The notes beneath the pieces were generated by a model that did no database searches, was not told where the DNA came from, and saw only the letters and a list, made by a program, of their open reading frames with translations. Shown here in pieces: positions 49,164 through 61,190 of a stretch of DNA of 64,000 bases. The position numbers and the translations under genes were made by a program. Numbering within the stretch: position 1 is the stretch's first letter; every line of letters begins with the position of its first letter. Source of the stretch: Maratus speciosus (Eukaryota; Arthropoda; Arachnida; Araneae; Salticidae); assembly GCA_963932465.1 (NCBI GenBank), contig OZ010789.1:595707581-595771580 (forward strand), read 5' to 3'.

Positions 49164-49439
49164 CAATATTCAATATATAAATTACGTCTTGAATTATACG
49201 TGATCTTGTCAGGAAACAGCTTTGACAGCAGTAGTTCCCTTTTCCCGATCTGTCTCAACCTGTAGTTACTAATATTGTCAAACTTTTTATTTCAGACATA
49301 GTGTTTTTTCTTAATAAGTCTATGCAAATGAAAATAATAAAATTAAGACGATTGGGTTTCATTCATTTTTTGTAGTTTACAGATACTATTGCATACAGTA
49401 GTAAAGTCTCAGACTCAATATATTAAGTGCAATCTTTAA

Positions 49440-50205
49440 GGGGTCTCAGGACTCTTAAAATTGGAAAAAGTGAAAAACAAAGACAATTTTCAACATTTAA
49501 TATTTTAATTTTGTATGCATTTTTAATGCATTTAATTTTAAGACACAATTTTAACTGGGATGAAATATATAAGTATGTTCTTTCACTTCATGTATTTAAA
49601 AAATTGCAAGATGGATAATTAGCATTTAAAGGGGGCTCCAAACTGTCAGATATTTGACGAGCAGAAAATCGGCATAACAGCTTATGCGCATGATTACAAA
49701 ATAAAATTTGCAACTAGAAATGGAAATTTTGGTGCTTACTTATACTTCAAATTTTAATAATTACCCTCAACCAAAATACATTTGTATTTAAAGCATTTTT
49801 TATATTTAATACAAAGTTGTATTTAGCTAATGCAAAATTTTGAAAATTTCAACAGTATAGCCACCTAATAAAATATTTTTTTGAACAATAAAATAGAAAT
49901 TTTTGGTTCAGTTTATACAGACTAACATGAAACATATGTTTTGAAATTTTGATGGAAAAATATTCAGAAGTGTTTCAGATATCGTGCGCATTTTGCCCAA
50001 ATATGTCATTTTGAGAAAAATGTGTTCAAGGATTCGAAAACGCTGCTTAGCTATTGAGCGAGTATAATTCTGAAAGCCGCAACTTCTGTTCTAATGGGAA
50101 TTTCAAGGAAACACTTGCATCAAAATGTTCAGAAAAGATAGTAGTTTAACATCTAAAAAATAAAAAATATCGAAAATTTTAAAGCTTTAAGAGTCCTGAG
50201 ACCCC
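49440..50205. mobile_element. TTAA-flanked element 4
   Basis: 766 bp with perfect 20-bp inverted ends GGGGTCTCAGGACTCTTAAA, between TTAA at 49436-49439 and 50206-50209. The interior is AT-rich and non-coding. The perfect ends suggest a relatively young insertion. Confidence 0.88.
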
Positions 50206-50252
50206 TTAAACAATCTTAAAAATATATCACTAATGTTTTTCTATTTCTTTAA

Positions 50253-50843
50253 CCCCTTACGTGCGAGAAAAACTTACGAGATTCACTCCCCAGTGCCACA
50301 GTTAGAACTTAGTGGCCTTACAAAATGGGATGTGGCTTAAGAGCGTGCGAACTCTGCAAATAATCATTGAGAGATAGAAGATGTTCCATTCAATTTTTAA
50401 TTTTTGTGGATTCACTAATAAATGAAAGCTGTGCCCTTAAGCAACCGATAGGAAGCAATTGTATAAATCTCGAACAAAAGAAAAGTGAACGACAAACCAA
50501 ACAATATTTTCTCTAAAATAATAGTGGTGTACAAAAAGGGCGGAGCCTTGTCAAATATGGAAAAAAATTCGCTTGTATTTTCACGTCACCAGCTCAGTGC
50601 GATAGCCTTTATGAATTTAGTTCCTTCTACCCTTTCTCCTCTGAAATAGGTCAGTCTTTCAAAAACACCTTCAAAGTCTTTTTTCTTTTTTCTTTTTCTT
50701 TTTTTTCTGAAGCTTTGGGCGTGGTTTTTACTGGTACAGCGCAGTATAAAGGACAATATTTTGGACTGACGTATATATACGTCAGTGGCACTTAACGCAT
50801 CGACTATGCGCGACGGATATATACGTCTGTGGTACTTAAGGGG
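50253..50843. mobile_element. TTAA-flanked element 5
   Basis: 591 bp between TTAA at 50249-50252 and 50844-50847. The ends are CCCCTTACGTGC and the inverse of CCCCTTAAGTACC. Near the right end, ACGTATATATACGTC and GATATATACGTC repeat the same motif. Non-coding, piggyBac-like by target site. Confidence 0.75.
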
Positions 50844-51205
50844 TTAAAACGGGTTTTTCTATTTTCGTAGATGTAGAATTTTTCTAATTTTATAGTTGTG
50901 TATTCTAACGACGTTTCCTTTTCATTTACTGCCTCGTCGTGCTTGCAGTTAAGTTTTTTTGATTGAATGACAAGTTGCTTAAAGTTGTCCTTTCACTAAA
51001 TGCTACATTCTGTATATGCTTTATTTAAGAAAATTTAAATAATTTATAGCTTTTCTGTAACGTTTTTCTTTTTTAACAACGTTTGATATTCAGTGATTTA
51101 TGGAAGCAAATCATGCTTCAAACTTGCAAATAAACATTTAGTAATTTCTATATAACACATTCAGGCATTCATTTATTCTTCTCGAAAGAAAAGCGTAACA
51201 ATATA

Positions 51206-51845
51206 TAGTCTGACCTCCTTATCACGACACCCGGTTTTCACGTGACTCCGCTTATCACGTCAGTTTTTCAAAGTTCCGATTTTCTGTATATGATTGTAAT
51301 GTAAATGAACTCCAGATTTTACGTCGTTGAATAATTTCAACCCCGGATATCCCGACACTTTAAGAAAATTGACAATCCAGGAGAAGGGTTTTTGTGCTTT
51401 TATTGCTGGGTGATGAGGGCTGTCGCAATCGCCTGGTCGTCACTTTTTTTGGATATAGGCTGCGTGACGTGCGCTGGGCTGTGCGCAGTTGGTGACCGGA
51501 GCCTTTGTGAAAGGAGGCCTTCGGGCCAACCGGATTGTGGGCGCAAGGGCCTGCATGGACGCAGGACCGGTAGATGGGTGACATAGTCTTATAATCCATC
51601 TTAAATGTCATAATAAATCTGATTTTTATTATATTCAATTTTGTTTTTGTGTTTATTTTGCTTAATAATAATGTTTTATTCTTTAAAACAACAAGAACAG
51701 CTATGAATTTAAAATTGTCATTAACAAATTAAAAATACACCTTATTATAAACATAGTTTTCTCTAACTCGTGTTATCGCGACACTCCGCTTATGACGACA
51801 CTTTTTTTCTGGTCATTTGAGTGTCGGGATAACGAGGTTCGACTA
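51206..51845. mobile_element. Tigger-like MITE with a nested GC-rich copy
   Basis: 640 bp between TA dinucleotides. The left end is TAGTCTGACCTCCTTATCAC. The right end, inverted, is TAGTCGAACCTCGTTATCCC, the common Tigger form. GACACCCGGTTTTCACGTGA and similar phrases repeat subterminally. It contains the element at 51405-51587 and has no transposase. Confidence 0.78.
51405..51587 (+). mobile_element. GC-rich retroelement, copy 3 (3' stub)
   Basis: 183 bp. GATGAGGGCTGTCG, GTGACGTGCGCTGGGC and a TAGATGGGTGAC end align with about 59878-60110 of copy 2. Only the 3' end is present, as expected for heavy 5' truncation. The flanks CTTTTATT / CTTATAAT resemble a decayed TSD. It lies inside the Tigger-like MITE, so it is younger than that insertion. 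Confidence 0.72.
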
Positions 51846-52102
51846 TATTATTACTTCCTTAAATGAACATTGTGCAAAAACTTAAACAAATACATAATCG
51901 AATATTTCTTGCGTAATTATTCAATCAATGGCATTAAAATATTATTTAATTTTCTTTAAAATTTCATTTAAAATTAACGAAATTAAACCGTTTACTTATT
52001 GGTTGTATATGGTTTTATGGCACTAAGTCCCATGAGGAACATGCTGCGCCAACCTTTACTTATTGGACATTCGGTGATCTAAAAATATTAAATTCTGAAA
52101 TA

Positions 52103-53771
52103 GGGTAAATGTAGAGTAGATGGCCATAGTTTTTAAAGATTGAAACAAAAATAATACAAATACAAGAAACATCTATACATATTTAAAATTCTTATACATA
52201 TACTTATCATATTTTGAACAAAATATAATTAAATATTTTGGAACAAAAAGTGGGAAACCAAATTGAAATTAAAATGGCAGATGGCCATCTGTCCCTAAAG
52301 CAAAGGAGAGATGGCCATCCAATACAAGAGAGAATAAAAATTAAATTAAAAAAATCAAAAAAACTCGCATACGAACAAATTAATTATTTCTCATCAATGT
52401 GAACTATTTTTTATATTACATACCTATTTTTTTATTTACTTGCATTCATTACTTTTAAGTTGTGTTTAATTGCTAGTTCCTATCTATAAATTCTGTTTTG
52501 ATGAGCCTATAGATGTCTATGAAGGTTAGAATTGAAGTAAAGCTACAGATCCTACCTACACAAATTCCAGGTAGTGTAATATTTAAACGGAGCATCTGAC
52601 TGTAAAATAGTAAATGAAACATCGTACTCATTTTGAAAGAACTATCCTATGATATGCCACTCAATATGGTGCGTAGAATATTTTTTCGCCTCTACTGGCA
52701 TTTTTTATTTTACGGCCGCCATTTTTAATTTATAAAAACAAAACCTAGCATATGAATATTGGACGGTTAAGACAAATCGGTAAATAACTCATTTATTAAA
52801 ATCCATCCAGTCGTTGGGAGGTTTCGAGGGTATAAAGCAATCCACATACCCAGATACGCGTGAAACACATAGCCCTTCTTGGCAGTCGGGTAAAAAGTGA
52901 ATTTAAAATAGCAAAAAAAATAACAATTTTTATATAATTAAATATGAAAAACATATAGCAATTTTGTAAAGATACAGTTATATCATGGAAAATGAGTGGA
53001 TGAAACTGGAATAAACAAAATTTGAAGTATAATTTCAATACTACACTTTTCGTAAAATCTTACCATATTCTTGGCAAGGAATTTGGTAGTTTGCATGCGT
53101 TTTAGGAACCACTTCAGGTACTTTATGCATTGTATCCAGACATTCTTTTCGGTTGTGATATTACTATATTGTTTTCCACAATCAACACAGGATTATCCTC
53201 ATCCAATTCTGTTCCCTTGGAATCTCTGGAATTTGTTAATTTTAAATGTATTTCATTTTCTTCGCTGCTGGAACTGTCATGTTTTATTTTTTCCTCGCGT
53301 TTATTTTAGATTTATCCTGTTTATTTAGTTTATTTATCAACTTTATATGTTTATGGGAGGAAAGTTTCAGATTTTTTTAATATTTTCTGAAATAAAAAAT
53401 ACATCGTTAGGTCTTATTACATTATTATTATTTTATTGAAATATTTATATTAGTTAAAATTAAAAAAAATATATCAATTAATGTAATTATAAACATAAAC
53501 TTTATATAATTATATTAAATTTATTTATATTTAGTTAAAATCCCCACTCCGTATAATTTTGAAATACTGATTAAAGGTGGTCATCTCTCCTCGATTTCAT
53601 GAAGCCATGTCTCCTGAGATTGAAAGACAAATGGTCGACCAATTTAAAGCGTCAATAGCCATTGTATGCCTTTGTTTTAGGCTTAGAAGTAAAGATTAGA
53701 TTATACACGTACCATAAAATTCCATGTACAAAAAATATAACGTACGTACTGCAAAACATTCAGGTACCTAA

Positions 53772-53802
<31 letters not shown>

Positions 53803-53983
53803 ATAAATTCAACCGCTAAATTAAACAAACATTAAAATTACACTTACTTTTTATAATAGAAAAACACAACTTCAGATCGCAATTAATGAACTCGTTGAAC
53901 TGTTTCATACGAAAAAAGTTTATGCTGCAAACTATGTTCAAGTTTTGGAAATATTTAAACAGGCCATCTATTCTAGAGTTACC
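52103..53983 (-). mobile_element. pogo-like element with GGAGAGATGGCCATC array
   Basis: The left end is GGGTAAATGTAGAGTAGATGG. The right end, inverted, is AGGTAACTCTAGAATAGATGG. Motifs around GGAGAGATGGCCATC recur at 52113, 52276 and 52304, and inverted at 53576 and 53604, with a terminal copy at 53961. This resembles arrayed transposase-binding sites. A zinc-finger remnant on the minus strand is listed separately. TA is present at the left (52101), but the right-hand target site is unclear. Confidence 0.62.
53072..53190 (-). pseudogene. Zinc-finger tail of a pogo-type transposase
   Basis: The minus strand reads CVDCGKQY, then VWIQCIKYLKWFLKR. The C-x2-C, W-I-Q-C and W-x-H layout matches the PHD-like finger at the C-terminus of many arthropod pogo/Tigger transposases, with a Cys and the His mutated here. 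Just upstream lies an acidic, serine-rich stretch (SSSEENE) in another frame, also usual there. The DDE domain is gone. Confidence 0.55.
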
Positions 53984-54714
53984 TTTTTTAATTTTAACAT
54001 ATATTAGTTAAACTTTTGAAATATTAAAAGTGGGTCTTATTCTTCTTGCAGTGATTATTTAGTAGTTACAAAAAATTTGAGACGATAAAACATAAAATTG
54101 CTTTACATACCTAGGTGCCATTATATTTGACTATTGCTATATCTAAATTGGTTGGGAGAAAATTCTTTTTCATTTCATAAATTAACAGAACGTAATTTAT
54201 CATGATTACACGTCTCTTCAGTTTTATTGAAACTTAGACAATTCGTAAATTGGGGAAATATACATTTTCTTTTATTAGTCCATTTTGATAAATGGAAGAC
54301 ATGATAAAACAGAAAACAGAAAGCAAGAAACGTTCATCATTTATCCTACTTTCCAGATATTGGTGTAAGTGTAACTTCAAGTATTATTTTTTAATTCTTT
54401 TGAAGAATGTCACCTAGTATCTTATATTTATTTCATGAGTTACGTATAGATTTTATTTCACTTTCGTATGTTTGTATTATGTTTTTGCGGCAGAAGGGGA
54501 TTATAAAATGTGTCTATAAGGCAGTAATAAAATGTGTAGAAAGATATTTCTCTGAAAATCTAAGATATGTTTCAAGTTCAAATTTTATACTTTTAATTTT
54601 CAGAAGTAATTTAAAATTTGTATTACCTTTTTCAACGGTAGTTTTCCTTAGAATGGGAATATGAGACAGAATCGCTTTACAGAAATTCATTTTAGCGTTC
54701 CTCATATATTCAAT
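53984..54714. other. AT-rich, no recognised feature
   Basis: An 85-codon plus-strand frame at 54407-54664 and its minus-strand shadow match no family I know. Confidence 0.55.
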
Positions 54715-55051
54715 AGGGTGGAGTGAAAAAAACGAAAGTTTGAATATTGATTTCGGATAGCAGCCAAAAGTTGCCTTTTAGTACCTCTAATAAACGTGCA
54801 AAATTTCTGGAATTTTGAAAAACTCCTCCAGGGCTCTACCAGGACCTTTGTATTTCAATTGTTTCATACAATAGGTTCTTACCATAAATTGTACATTTAC
54901 AGTGTTTTTGGTGATCTCGTTTAACATTTTTAAATTTAAAATGTTTAGTGTGACTCCCTTTATAATTTTTAAATTTTAAGTATTTATTTTAAAATATTTG
55001 AAACGTTTTATTGAGTTCTACTAATTGTTTGTTGTCATTTTCTGAGTCAAA

Positions 55052-56110
55052 ATGTGTGCGAGTGGAGGCAAATTGAAGTTTACCATTACTAGAAGTGCAG
55101 TGGAATGTCCCCCATTTGGTACTCCTACAAAACTAAATGAATTTGTTTTGAAAACATTAGCACATGTTATAAAATATTACTTACATACAAGACAATAATT
55201 AAAGCACAGCAGGAAAGGTAAAGATCTACCACAGTCAGAAGTAATTAAAATCCTCAGAGAAAAGATCGAAGAAATTTGGAAAAAAAACATCAAATTGTAG
55301 TTTCCTAGAGGCATATTGATCAAATGCTAGACAAAAATTTTTCTGAATACCAGAAACTTATTCGATTCCCTTAATCCAAAAAAATGATAATTACATGAAG
55401 AATGTTCTGTTTTACAAAGCTGAAGCTGTAAGTAAACTTCTAGACATTTTGGCGTGCAAATGCAAACCAATTTCTAAGTGTACCTGTGAAAAAACAAAGA
55501 AGGTGCCGCTAAAAGAACAAGAATTTCTTCTTGACTAAAGGTCAACAAGATAGATAGTTATTGGCACGCTCGATAAAGCCAAGACAAGTAAATTGAAACA
55601 AAAAGACGACATAAAAACAAAGGACTCGATGAGGGCTAGAAAGGAAAGTTTAAAGTTTGCAGCTAATCAGGACAGTACAGCTGTTATGTATTGTGACATT
55701 GGTGATGAAGAAAGAAGTAGTTTAGCACTTTATCAGAGTGTGAAGAATTAATATCCGTATCACAAGCATCTACTTCTAAGGTACAGTCACAAAGACAAAT
55801 GAGAACACACCTACCTACGGTTTCAAGGTTCTCAGATCAGTAAGGTGTTTCTGATAGATGCTTGGCAGCAATAATTTCTGTAATTCTGCAAGGTGTTGGC
55901 ATTGTATTAGAAAAAGATTCATGACATATAAATGACAGACGCCGAGAAATGAAAGTACGCCGAGAACGAAAGAAAACTAGAGAATGTGCTAAAATGAAAG
56001 TTTTATCTTAAGGGATCTGAAAGCTTTAGTAGCAGGAATCGAAAGTACATATTTTGATGAAAGAAAAGATAAAAAACTACATCAAGAGAATTGGAGATAT
56101 ATTACATCGA
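55052..56110 (+). pseudogene. Transposon protein N-terminal half, left arm
   Basis: An ATG at 55052 opens KLKFTITRSAVECPPFGTP, then LNEFVLKTLAHVIKYYL before a stop at about 55196. Further blocks in other frames read EVIKILREKIEEIWKK, AEAVSKLLDILACKCK with a C-x2-C-x-C cluster (PISKCTCEK), KKVPLKEQEFLL and LDKAKTSKLKQKDD. The C-rich centre followed by KVP..EQ.FL..QR resembles a hypothetical protein repeated across many arthropod genomes that continues into a DDE-like domain. I recall that family only loosely and its catalytic half is absent here. Several stops and frameshifts make it non-functional. Confidence 0.5.
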
Positions 56111-56380
56111 AGCTGGCATATTAGCCACAAGAAGGGACAACTAATCTTTGTTTCAAAAAATCTAATAGCAACATTCTTTCTCTCAGTGTTTACAGTTCTT
56201 CCGTCACAACATTTGGACATAAGTTTATCAAGGTTAAATTGCTTTCAGTGCATTATTTTAAAGTGCTTTCTGTAATATTCTTTTCTGATCCAGAAGATGG
56301 TGTAATGTTTCATCTGATACAGTGAACATGGCTCTCCAATCTGAGATACATGTTCTTCCCTTATAGTTCTTCGATGTAGT

Positions 56381-57330
56381 CTATCTCCAATTCTCTTGAT
56401 GTAGTGCTTTATCTTTTCTTTCATCAAAATATATACTTTCGATTCCTGCTTCTAAATGTTTCAAATCACCTTTTTTAGCACATTCTCTAGTTTTCTTTTG
56501 TTCTCTGCGTACTTTGCGTCTATGAATTTTATGTGATGAATCGTTTTCTGTTGCAATGCCAACGTAATGCAGAATTCCAGAAATTATTGCTGTCACACAC
56601 CTATCAGAAAACAAATACTGATCTGAGAACCTTGAAACCGTAGGTAGGTGTGTTCTCATTTGTCTTTGTGACTCTTTCTTAGAAGTAGATGCGTGTGATA
56701 CGGATATTAATTCTTCTCACCCTGATGAAATACTACTACTTTTTTCTTCATCACCATTATCAAAATACATAACAACTGTACTGTACTGATAAGCAGGTTT
56801 TTATGTCGTCTCTTTGTTTCAATCTACTTGTGTTGGCTTTATCAAGAGTGCTAATAACCTTCTTTCGTGTTGACCTTTTGTCAAAGAAATTCTTGTTCTT
56901 TTAGAGGCACTTTCTATGTTTTTTCGCGGGTACATTTAGGAATTGATTTGCTTTTGCAGTCCGAATTGTCTAGAAGTTTACTTACAGCTTCAGCTTTGTA
57001 AAACTGAACCTTCTTCATGTAATTAACATTTCTTTTGGAATAAGGGAACCGAATAAATGTCTGGTATTCAGATCAATACGCCTTTGGGAAATTAGAATAG
57101 TTGATGTTTTTTTGCAAATTTCTCTGAGGATCTAAATTATTTCTCTGAGGATTTTAATTACCTCTGACTTTGGTGAATCTTCACTATTCCTGCTGTGCTT
57201 TAATTATTATCTTGTATGTAAATAATATTTTATAACGTTTGCTATTGTCTTCAAAACAACTTCATTTAGTTTTTAAGGAGCACCAAATGGGCGACATTCC
57301 ACTGCACTTCTCGTAATGCTAAACTTCGAA
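56381..57330 (-). pseudogene. Transposon protein N-terminal half, right arm
   Basis: Inverse counterpart of the left-arm remnant, read on the minus strand. It is better preserved at its end, where one frame (56659-56381) covers VSRFSDQYLFSDRCVTAIIS, RRKVRREQKKTRECAKKGD and ESIYFDERKDKALHQ. A YFD.RKD phrase followed by a basic stretch and EEHVSQIGEPCS (56330s) is where the catalytic region should begin, but the sequence turns into spacer. Upstream blocks match the left arm. Broken by stops and frameshifts. Confidence 0.5.
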
Positions 57331-57694
57331 ATTGCCTAAATGTGCACTCATTTGACTCTACAAATGAGAACAAATAATTTGTAAAACTCAATAAAACGTT
57401 TCAAATATTTTAAAATAAAGACTTAAAATTTAAAAATTATAAAGGAAGTTACACTAAACATTTTAAATTTTAAAATGTTAAACGAGATTACCAAAAAATA
57501 AGTAACAGTAATTGTACAATTGATGGCAAGAACGTATTGTATAAAAAAATGAAAATATAAAGAGCCCTGAAGGAGTTTTTCAAAATTCCTGAAATTATGC
57601 ATGTTTATTAGAAGTACTAAAAGGCACATTTTGGCTTCTATCCGAAATCAAAATTCCAATTTTCGTTTTTTTTCACTCCACCATAATATTCAAT

Positions 57695-58403
57695 TATGAA
57701 AGGCATACAAAATACGCTAAGGATCATCTGATGCGTTAGCAGGGTTGGGCGCTAAAGCAAAATAGTAAATTGGTGAAATGTGTGAAAAATAATCTGATAA
57801 CAACAATTTCTTTAACCAAATGGGCAACAGACAAACACATTCGGTCTGCAAAAGAAAAAAATAAAGAATTTTCAAAATATTCTTCAAACAAATCGCTGGT
57901 TTTTAGAGCATAATTCACATAATAGCATTTTAATATTATAAACGCTTTTAATAAAAATGTATATCACTTTTGTTAATTTTTCACGGGAGATAAAAGAGAA
58001 TATTATCCAAAAGATATAGTTACTAAAAACATGGCTCCAAGAGTTTTAGCTTACACATACATAACGCAAAATCTGTTTAAAACCACTCTGAATGTGAATA
58101 AGAAATATATAATTTAAAATTTTGATACACATTGGGTTTTGATAAATTCCAAACACAAACGTTCAACAAAAAAACTTTATAGCTCCTTTAACCTTTAATT
58201 GTGATGCAAACATTTACAAACGTTCTTAGTTTCCTTAATCATGATAAGCATCGTGAATAATGTATGGTGTTACAGAAAGCATGGTGGCAGAACAATATAA
58301 CTACATCTGCATGATTGTGCCCTGTATATTCAATATAAAATTTTATATATTTGTGTATATTATAAAAGCATTGTGTTTAAAAACGTTGTGTTTCAAACTT
58401 ATT
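57695..58403. other. AT-rich, no recognised feature
   Basis: CAGGGTTGGGC at about 57730 resembles a hAT terminus, but no partner end is present. Confidence 0.5.
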
Positions 58404-58418
58404 TTATGCATATAGTAA

Positions 58419-60110
58419 GTGGCCGCCCCTCCGGGTGGTTCCGACCCGACCCCTTGAGTGGGGGAGGTGACCGGAAGCTCGGCAGAGTTCGTTGTGTACG
58501 AATGCGAGGGGGCCGGATGGGGACGATTCGCCACCTCCTCGAGAGGCTCATCTCCGACAGGCGTTGAGCACGGTGGCCACGGTTAACGGACGTTGTGCAT
58601 AGGGCCGCAGCCCGCCTCGGTGGGTACCATAGGTGTGGTCCTCCGGCACCTGGGTTCTCTGGGCAAGCCGGGTAGCGACGATCCATAGGTCGATCCCGGT
58701 GCCGGTCTACGGGCCGGACGGTGTCGCCGGGCAAAGACTAGCTAAGGCGATAGGACCCCATCCACCATTTGACTAAGAGGGAGCCTGAAGTATGAGTGAG
58801 GGCTTTGTAGAGGAAAGTCCTCGGTGCTCGCTAGTGACGACGGGGCTCGCGGGAACGCCATGCAGGGACTCCCGGAGCAACCGAAGGGCGAGGGTTACGG
58901 ACAGCGCCCAGGTTACTTTATGACTTGCGTGGCTCATCCCTCCGAGGACCTCAGCTGGAGCAGTTGTGAGCCGACCCTTAGGGTGGTAGGGTTTGGCGGT
59001 GCCCCCGTTGACCAAGGAGCGGTCGCGTGGGGAGGCCAGTATGGCTCTGGTTGCTCCATGTCGTGCCGTGACCCTTGGGAGGGGGTCGGCCGGCAGGTCC
59101 ACCATCGAACGCTATTCCCGCAGGGAAACGGGCCGGAGGCTCGCCGGTAACGCGGCGGCTCATCGTGCCTCAGGTGAACTCTTGGTCCGATCCAGGTCCT
59201 TCGTGTCTATGCGGTACCGGAGTTTGCCTCGCCTGGTGATGAGAACCTAGAGGTGTCTCCACCTAACTTTCGAACGCACTAACAAAGGTAGCGGTCGGTC
59301 ACTGCACGGGGTCAGGGGTCTTCGGGACTGGGTACCCTCGACGACCGTGAGGTAAGGTAGTGGCGGGCGGGCTTCTGTCGGCCTCCGCTGGCTTCTCTGT
59401 CCTAGGATGGAGTCGAGTCGGTGGGGGCTGGCGGGACTCCGTTCCGTCCGACCCCCTAGCGAGGCGGAGTCTATTCCGTCTAGGTGGAGCTTTCCGTGCC
59501 CGCCTGGGGTCGCTAACGGCACCTAGTCTGGGACAACTGGCTCCCGGCGTGATCCGCGAGGGGTTCCGTCGGTTGAGCCGGGTGGTCTGGGCGAAAAGCC
59601 AGGAGCTGGGTCGCTTTACGGCCGGAGGGATTTTCCCCGTCCTCCCTGGTTTTCATGCTAGGGGCTCCTCACTAACTTTCCTATCGGCTGGCCCACAAAA
59701 ATGTCTCTGCCGGAAAATGGTATCTGATCTTGGGGGCCTGTCCGTAAATTAAATTCGGGTCGGGAAGCCTCGGTTCAGTCCGTGGGCCCAGCGTCTTTAT
59801 AGGCGTCTGGTTCCTGCGATGGCTTGCGGGGTCTACCGGCTCGAGTAACCAAGTTTAGGGACCACTTGGTTTTTCTAGCTGGATGGTGAGGACTGTCGTA
59901 GCGGCCGTTCGTCTCTTCTTGGGAATAGCCGTCACCGTGTGCGCTGGGCAGCGGTGTCGGTTTGACCGGAGTTGGCGTGGGGTTCCGCTCTGTTGGAGCT
60001 TGTCTGGCGGCGACCTTCGGGACGCGTCGCGGGGCTTGCTTCACGGGTGGTTCCTTGCGTCGACAAATGGGCCTGAAAAGGGCCTGGGACCGGAAGATGA
60101 ACCCCTCATC
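58419..60110 (+). mobile_element. GC-rich retroelement, copy 2 (longest)
   Basis: 1692 bp bracketed by a perfect 15-bp TSD, TTATGCATATAGTAA (58404-58418 and 60111-60125), the mark of target-primed reverse transcription. It starts GTGGCCGCCCCTCCGGGTGG, a potential hairpin, and ends GATGAACCCCTCATC without poly(A) or short repeats. G+C is strikingly high against AT-rich flanks. No reverse transcriptase, RNase H or other domain is visible on either strand; the longest plus frame is about 130 codons. It is probably a structured RNA parasitising a LINE, or the 3' part of a LINE whose coding part is not represented here. Confidence 0.85.
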
Positions 60111-60586
60111 TTATGCATATAGTAAATTTTATTTGCTTCAGAACGTGTCAAGTATTTAAAAATAATTTTCGCAAAATTTTCACCTGAATCCCACACTGTG
60201 CTACTTTCAAAAATACACTATTGGTAGAAATGTTGAGATTTAGAATTCGTACTAAACACACAGTGTTTGCTTAAATACAAGATTAGATATTGTAAGGAAA
60301 TAAAAATATTTCTATATTCGCAATCATTTAGTATTGAATATGTAGATAATGATAACTAGCGCAAGCATAGCAAATTTTATGCAACGTTAATAAATTATTC
60401 AATTGTATTAATCGAATTGTTTAATAATATTATAAAATAACACAATGCTCTAAATGTGAACAGTTATACGTAGCATTTGAATAATAATTATAGCTTAAAA
60501 TATGACGTTTTAAGAATTTTAAAACCACTGCTAATTGCGTTATTTTGTACAGAAGTAAAATCATTTGCGACGTTCAACAATGTATA
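60111..60586. other. AT-rich, no recognised feature
   Basis: Ordinary AT-rich sequence between two mobile elements. Confidence 0.55.
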
Positions 60587-61156
60587 GTAAAGCAAGGAGA
60601 GTTCGCGCGGCAGGAGAGATTGCGCACAAAGAGATTCGACGGGAAGGAGTAGAGTGCGCGCCCAGCGACTCCAGGTAGTTGTACAGCAGAAATAGTGCAG
60701 TGTCTACATGAATGTGCATATTTATTGTTCCAAGCGTCTTGGATAAAGCAGTGCTATTTTGGTATTTTTTCCAAAGTAAGTGCTTGAATTTTCATAACTG
60801 TTTGTTAGAATTTTTATAGAGCGTCAATAATACAAAATATTTTGAACTTAAACAATTTCTTATAAACTACTAACCTGGACTAAGTATGCGAACACCAGAA
60901 ATTCATTTTAGAAGTGGCCGTATTTAAATAAAAGACCGCACAATCTCTCCTACCAAAATAGGAGAGTTTGCGCATCTGCTACTTAGGAGAGATGGCGCAT
61001 TTCCCCATAAGTTTAAGTGCTAGGAGAGATAACACAGCTTATTGATAAATTTGTATGAATTGCAAATTACGCGTAAAACATATGAAAGAATCAATTTTGA
61101 AATAATTTCGGAAAAACACATAATTATCAAAACTAAATTTGGCAATAAATTAATTT

Positions 61157-61190
<34 letters not shown>

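Larger units (their letters stand above)
54715..57685. mobile_element. 3-kb foldback element with ~1.4-kb arms
   Basis: The ends are GGTGGAGTGAAAAAAACG and its inverse. The left arm runs to about 56115, the right from about 56372, with a ~255-bp spacer. The arms match throughout (for example, CACACCTACCTACGG with its inverse at 55808 and 56640). ATATTCAAT occurs on both flanks (54706-54714 and 57686-57694), compatible with a 9-bp TSD. Each arm holds the first half of one transposon gene. The superfamily is not established. Confidence 0.78.

Noticed and set aside
57723..57745. CAGGGTTGGGC as a hAT end
   Set aside because: No inverted partner or 8-bp duplication nearby.
59360..59752. 130-codon plus-strand frame in GC-rich copy 2
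   Set aside because: Not preserved in copy 1 and without recognisable motifs.
58419..60110. Possible ribosomal RNA gene because of high G+C
   Set aside because: I see none of the universal rRNA core sequences, and the 15-bp TSD marks it as an insertion.
58400..60130. Bacterial contamination or an integrated bacterial segment
   Set aside because: TSD-flanked, repeated three times in the window with 5' truncations, and lacking bacterial-type genes.
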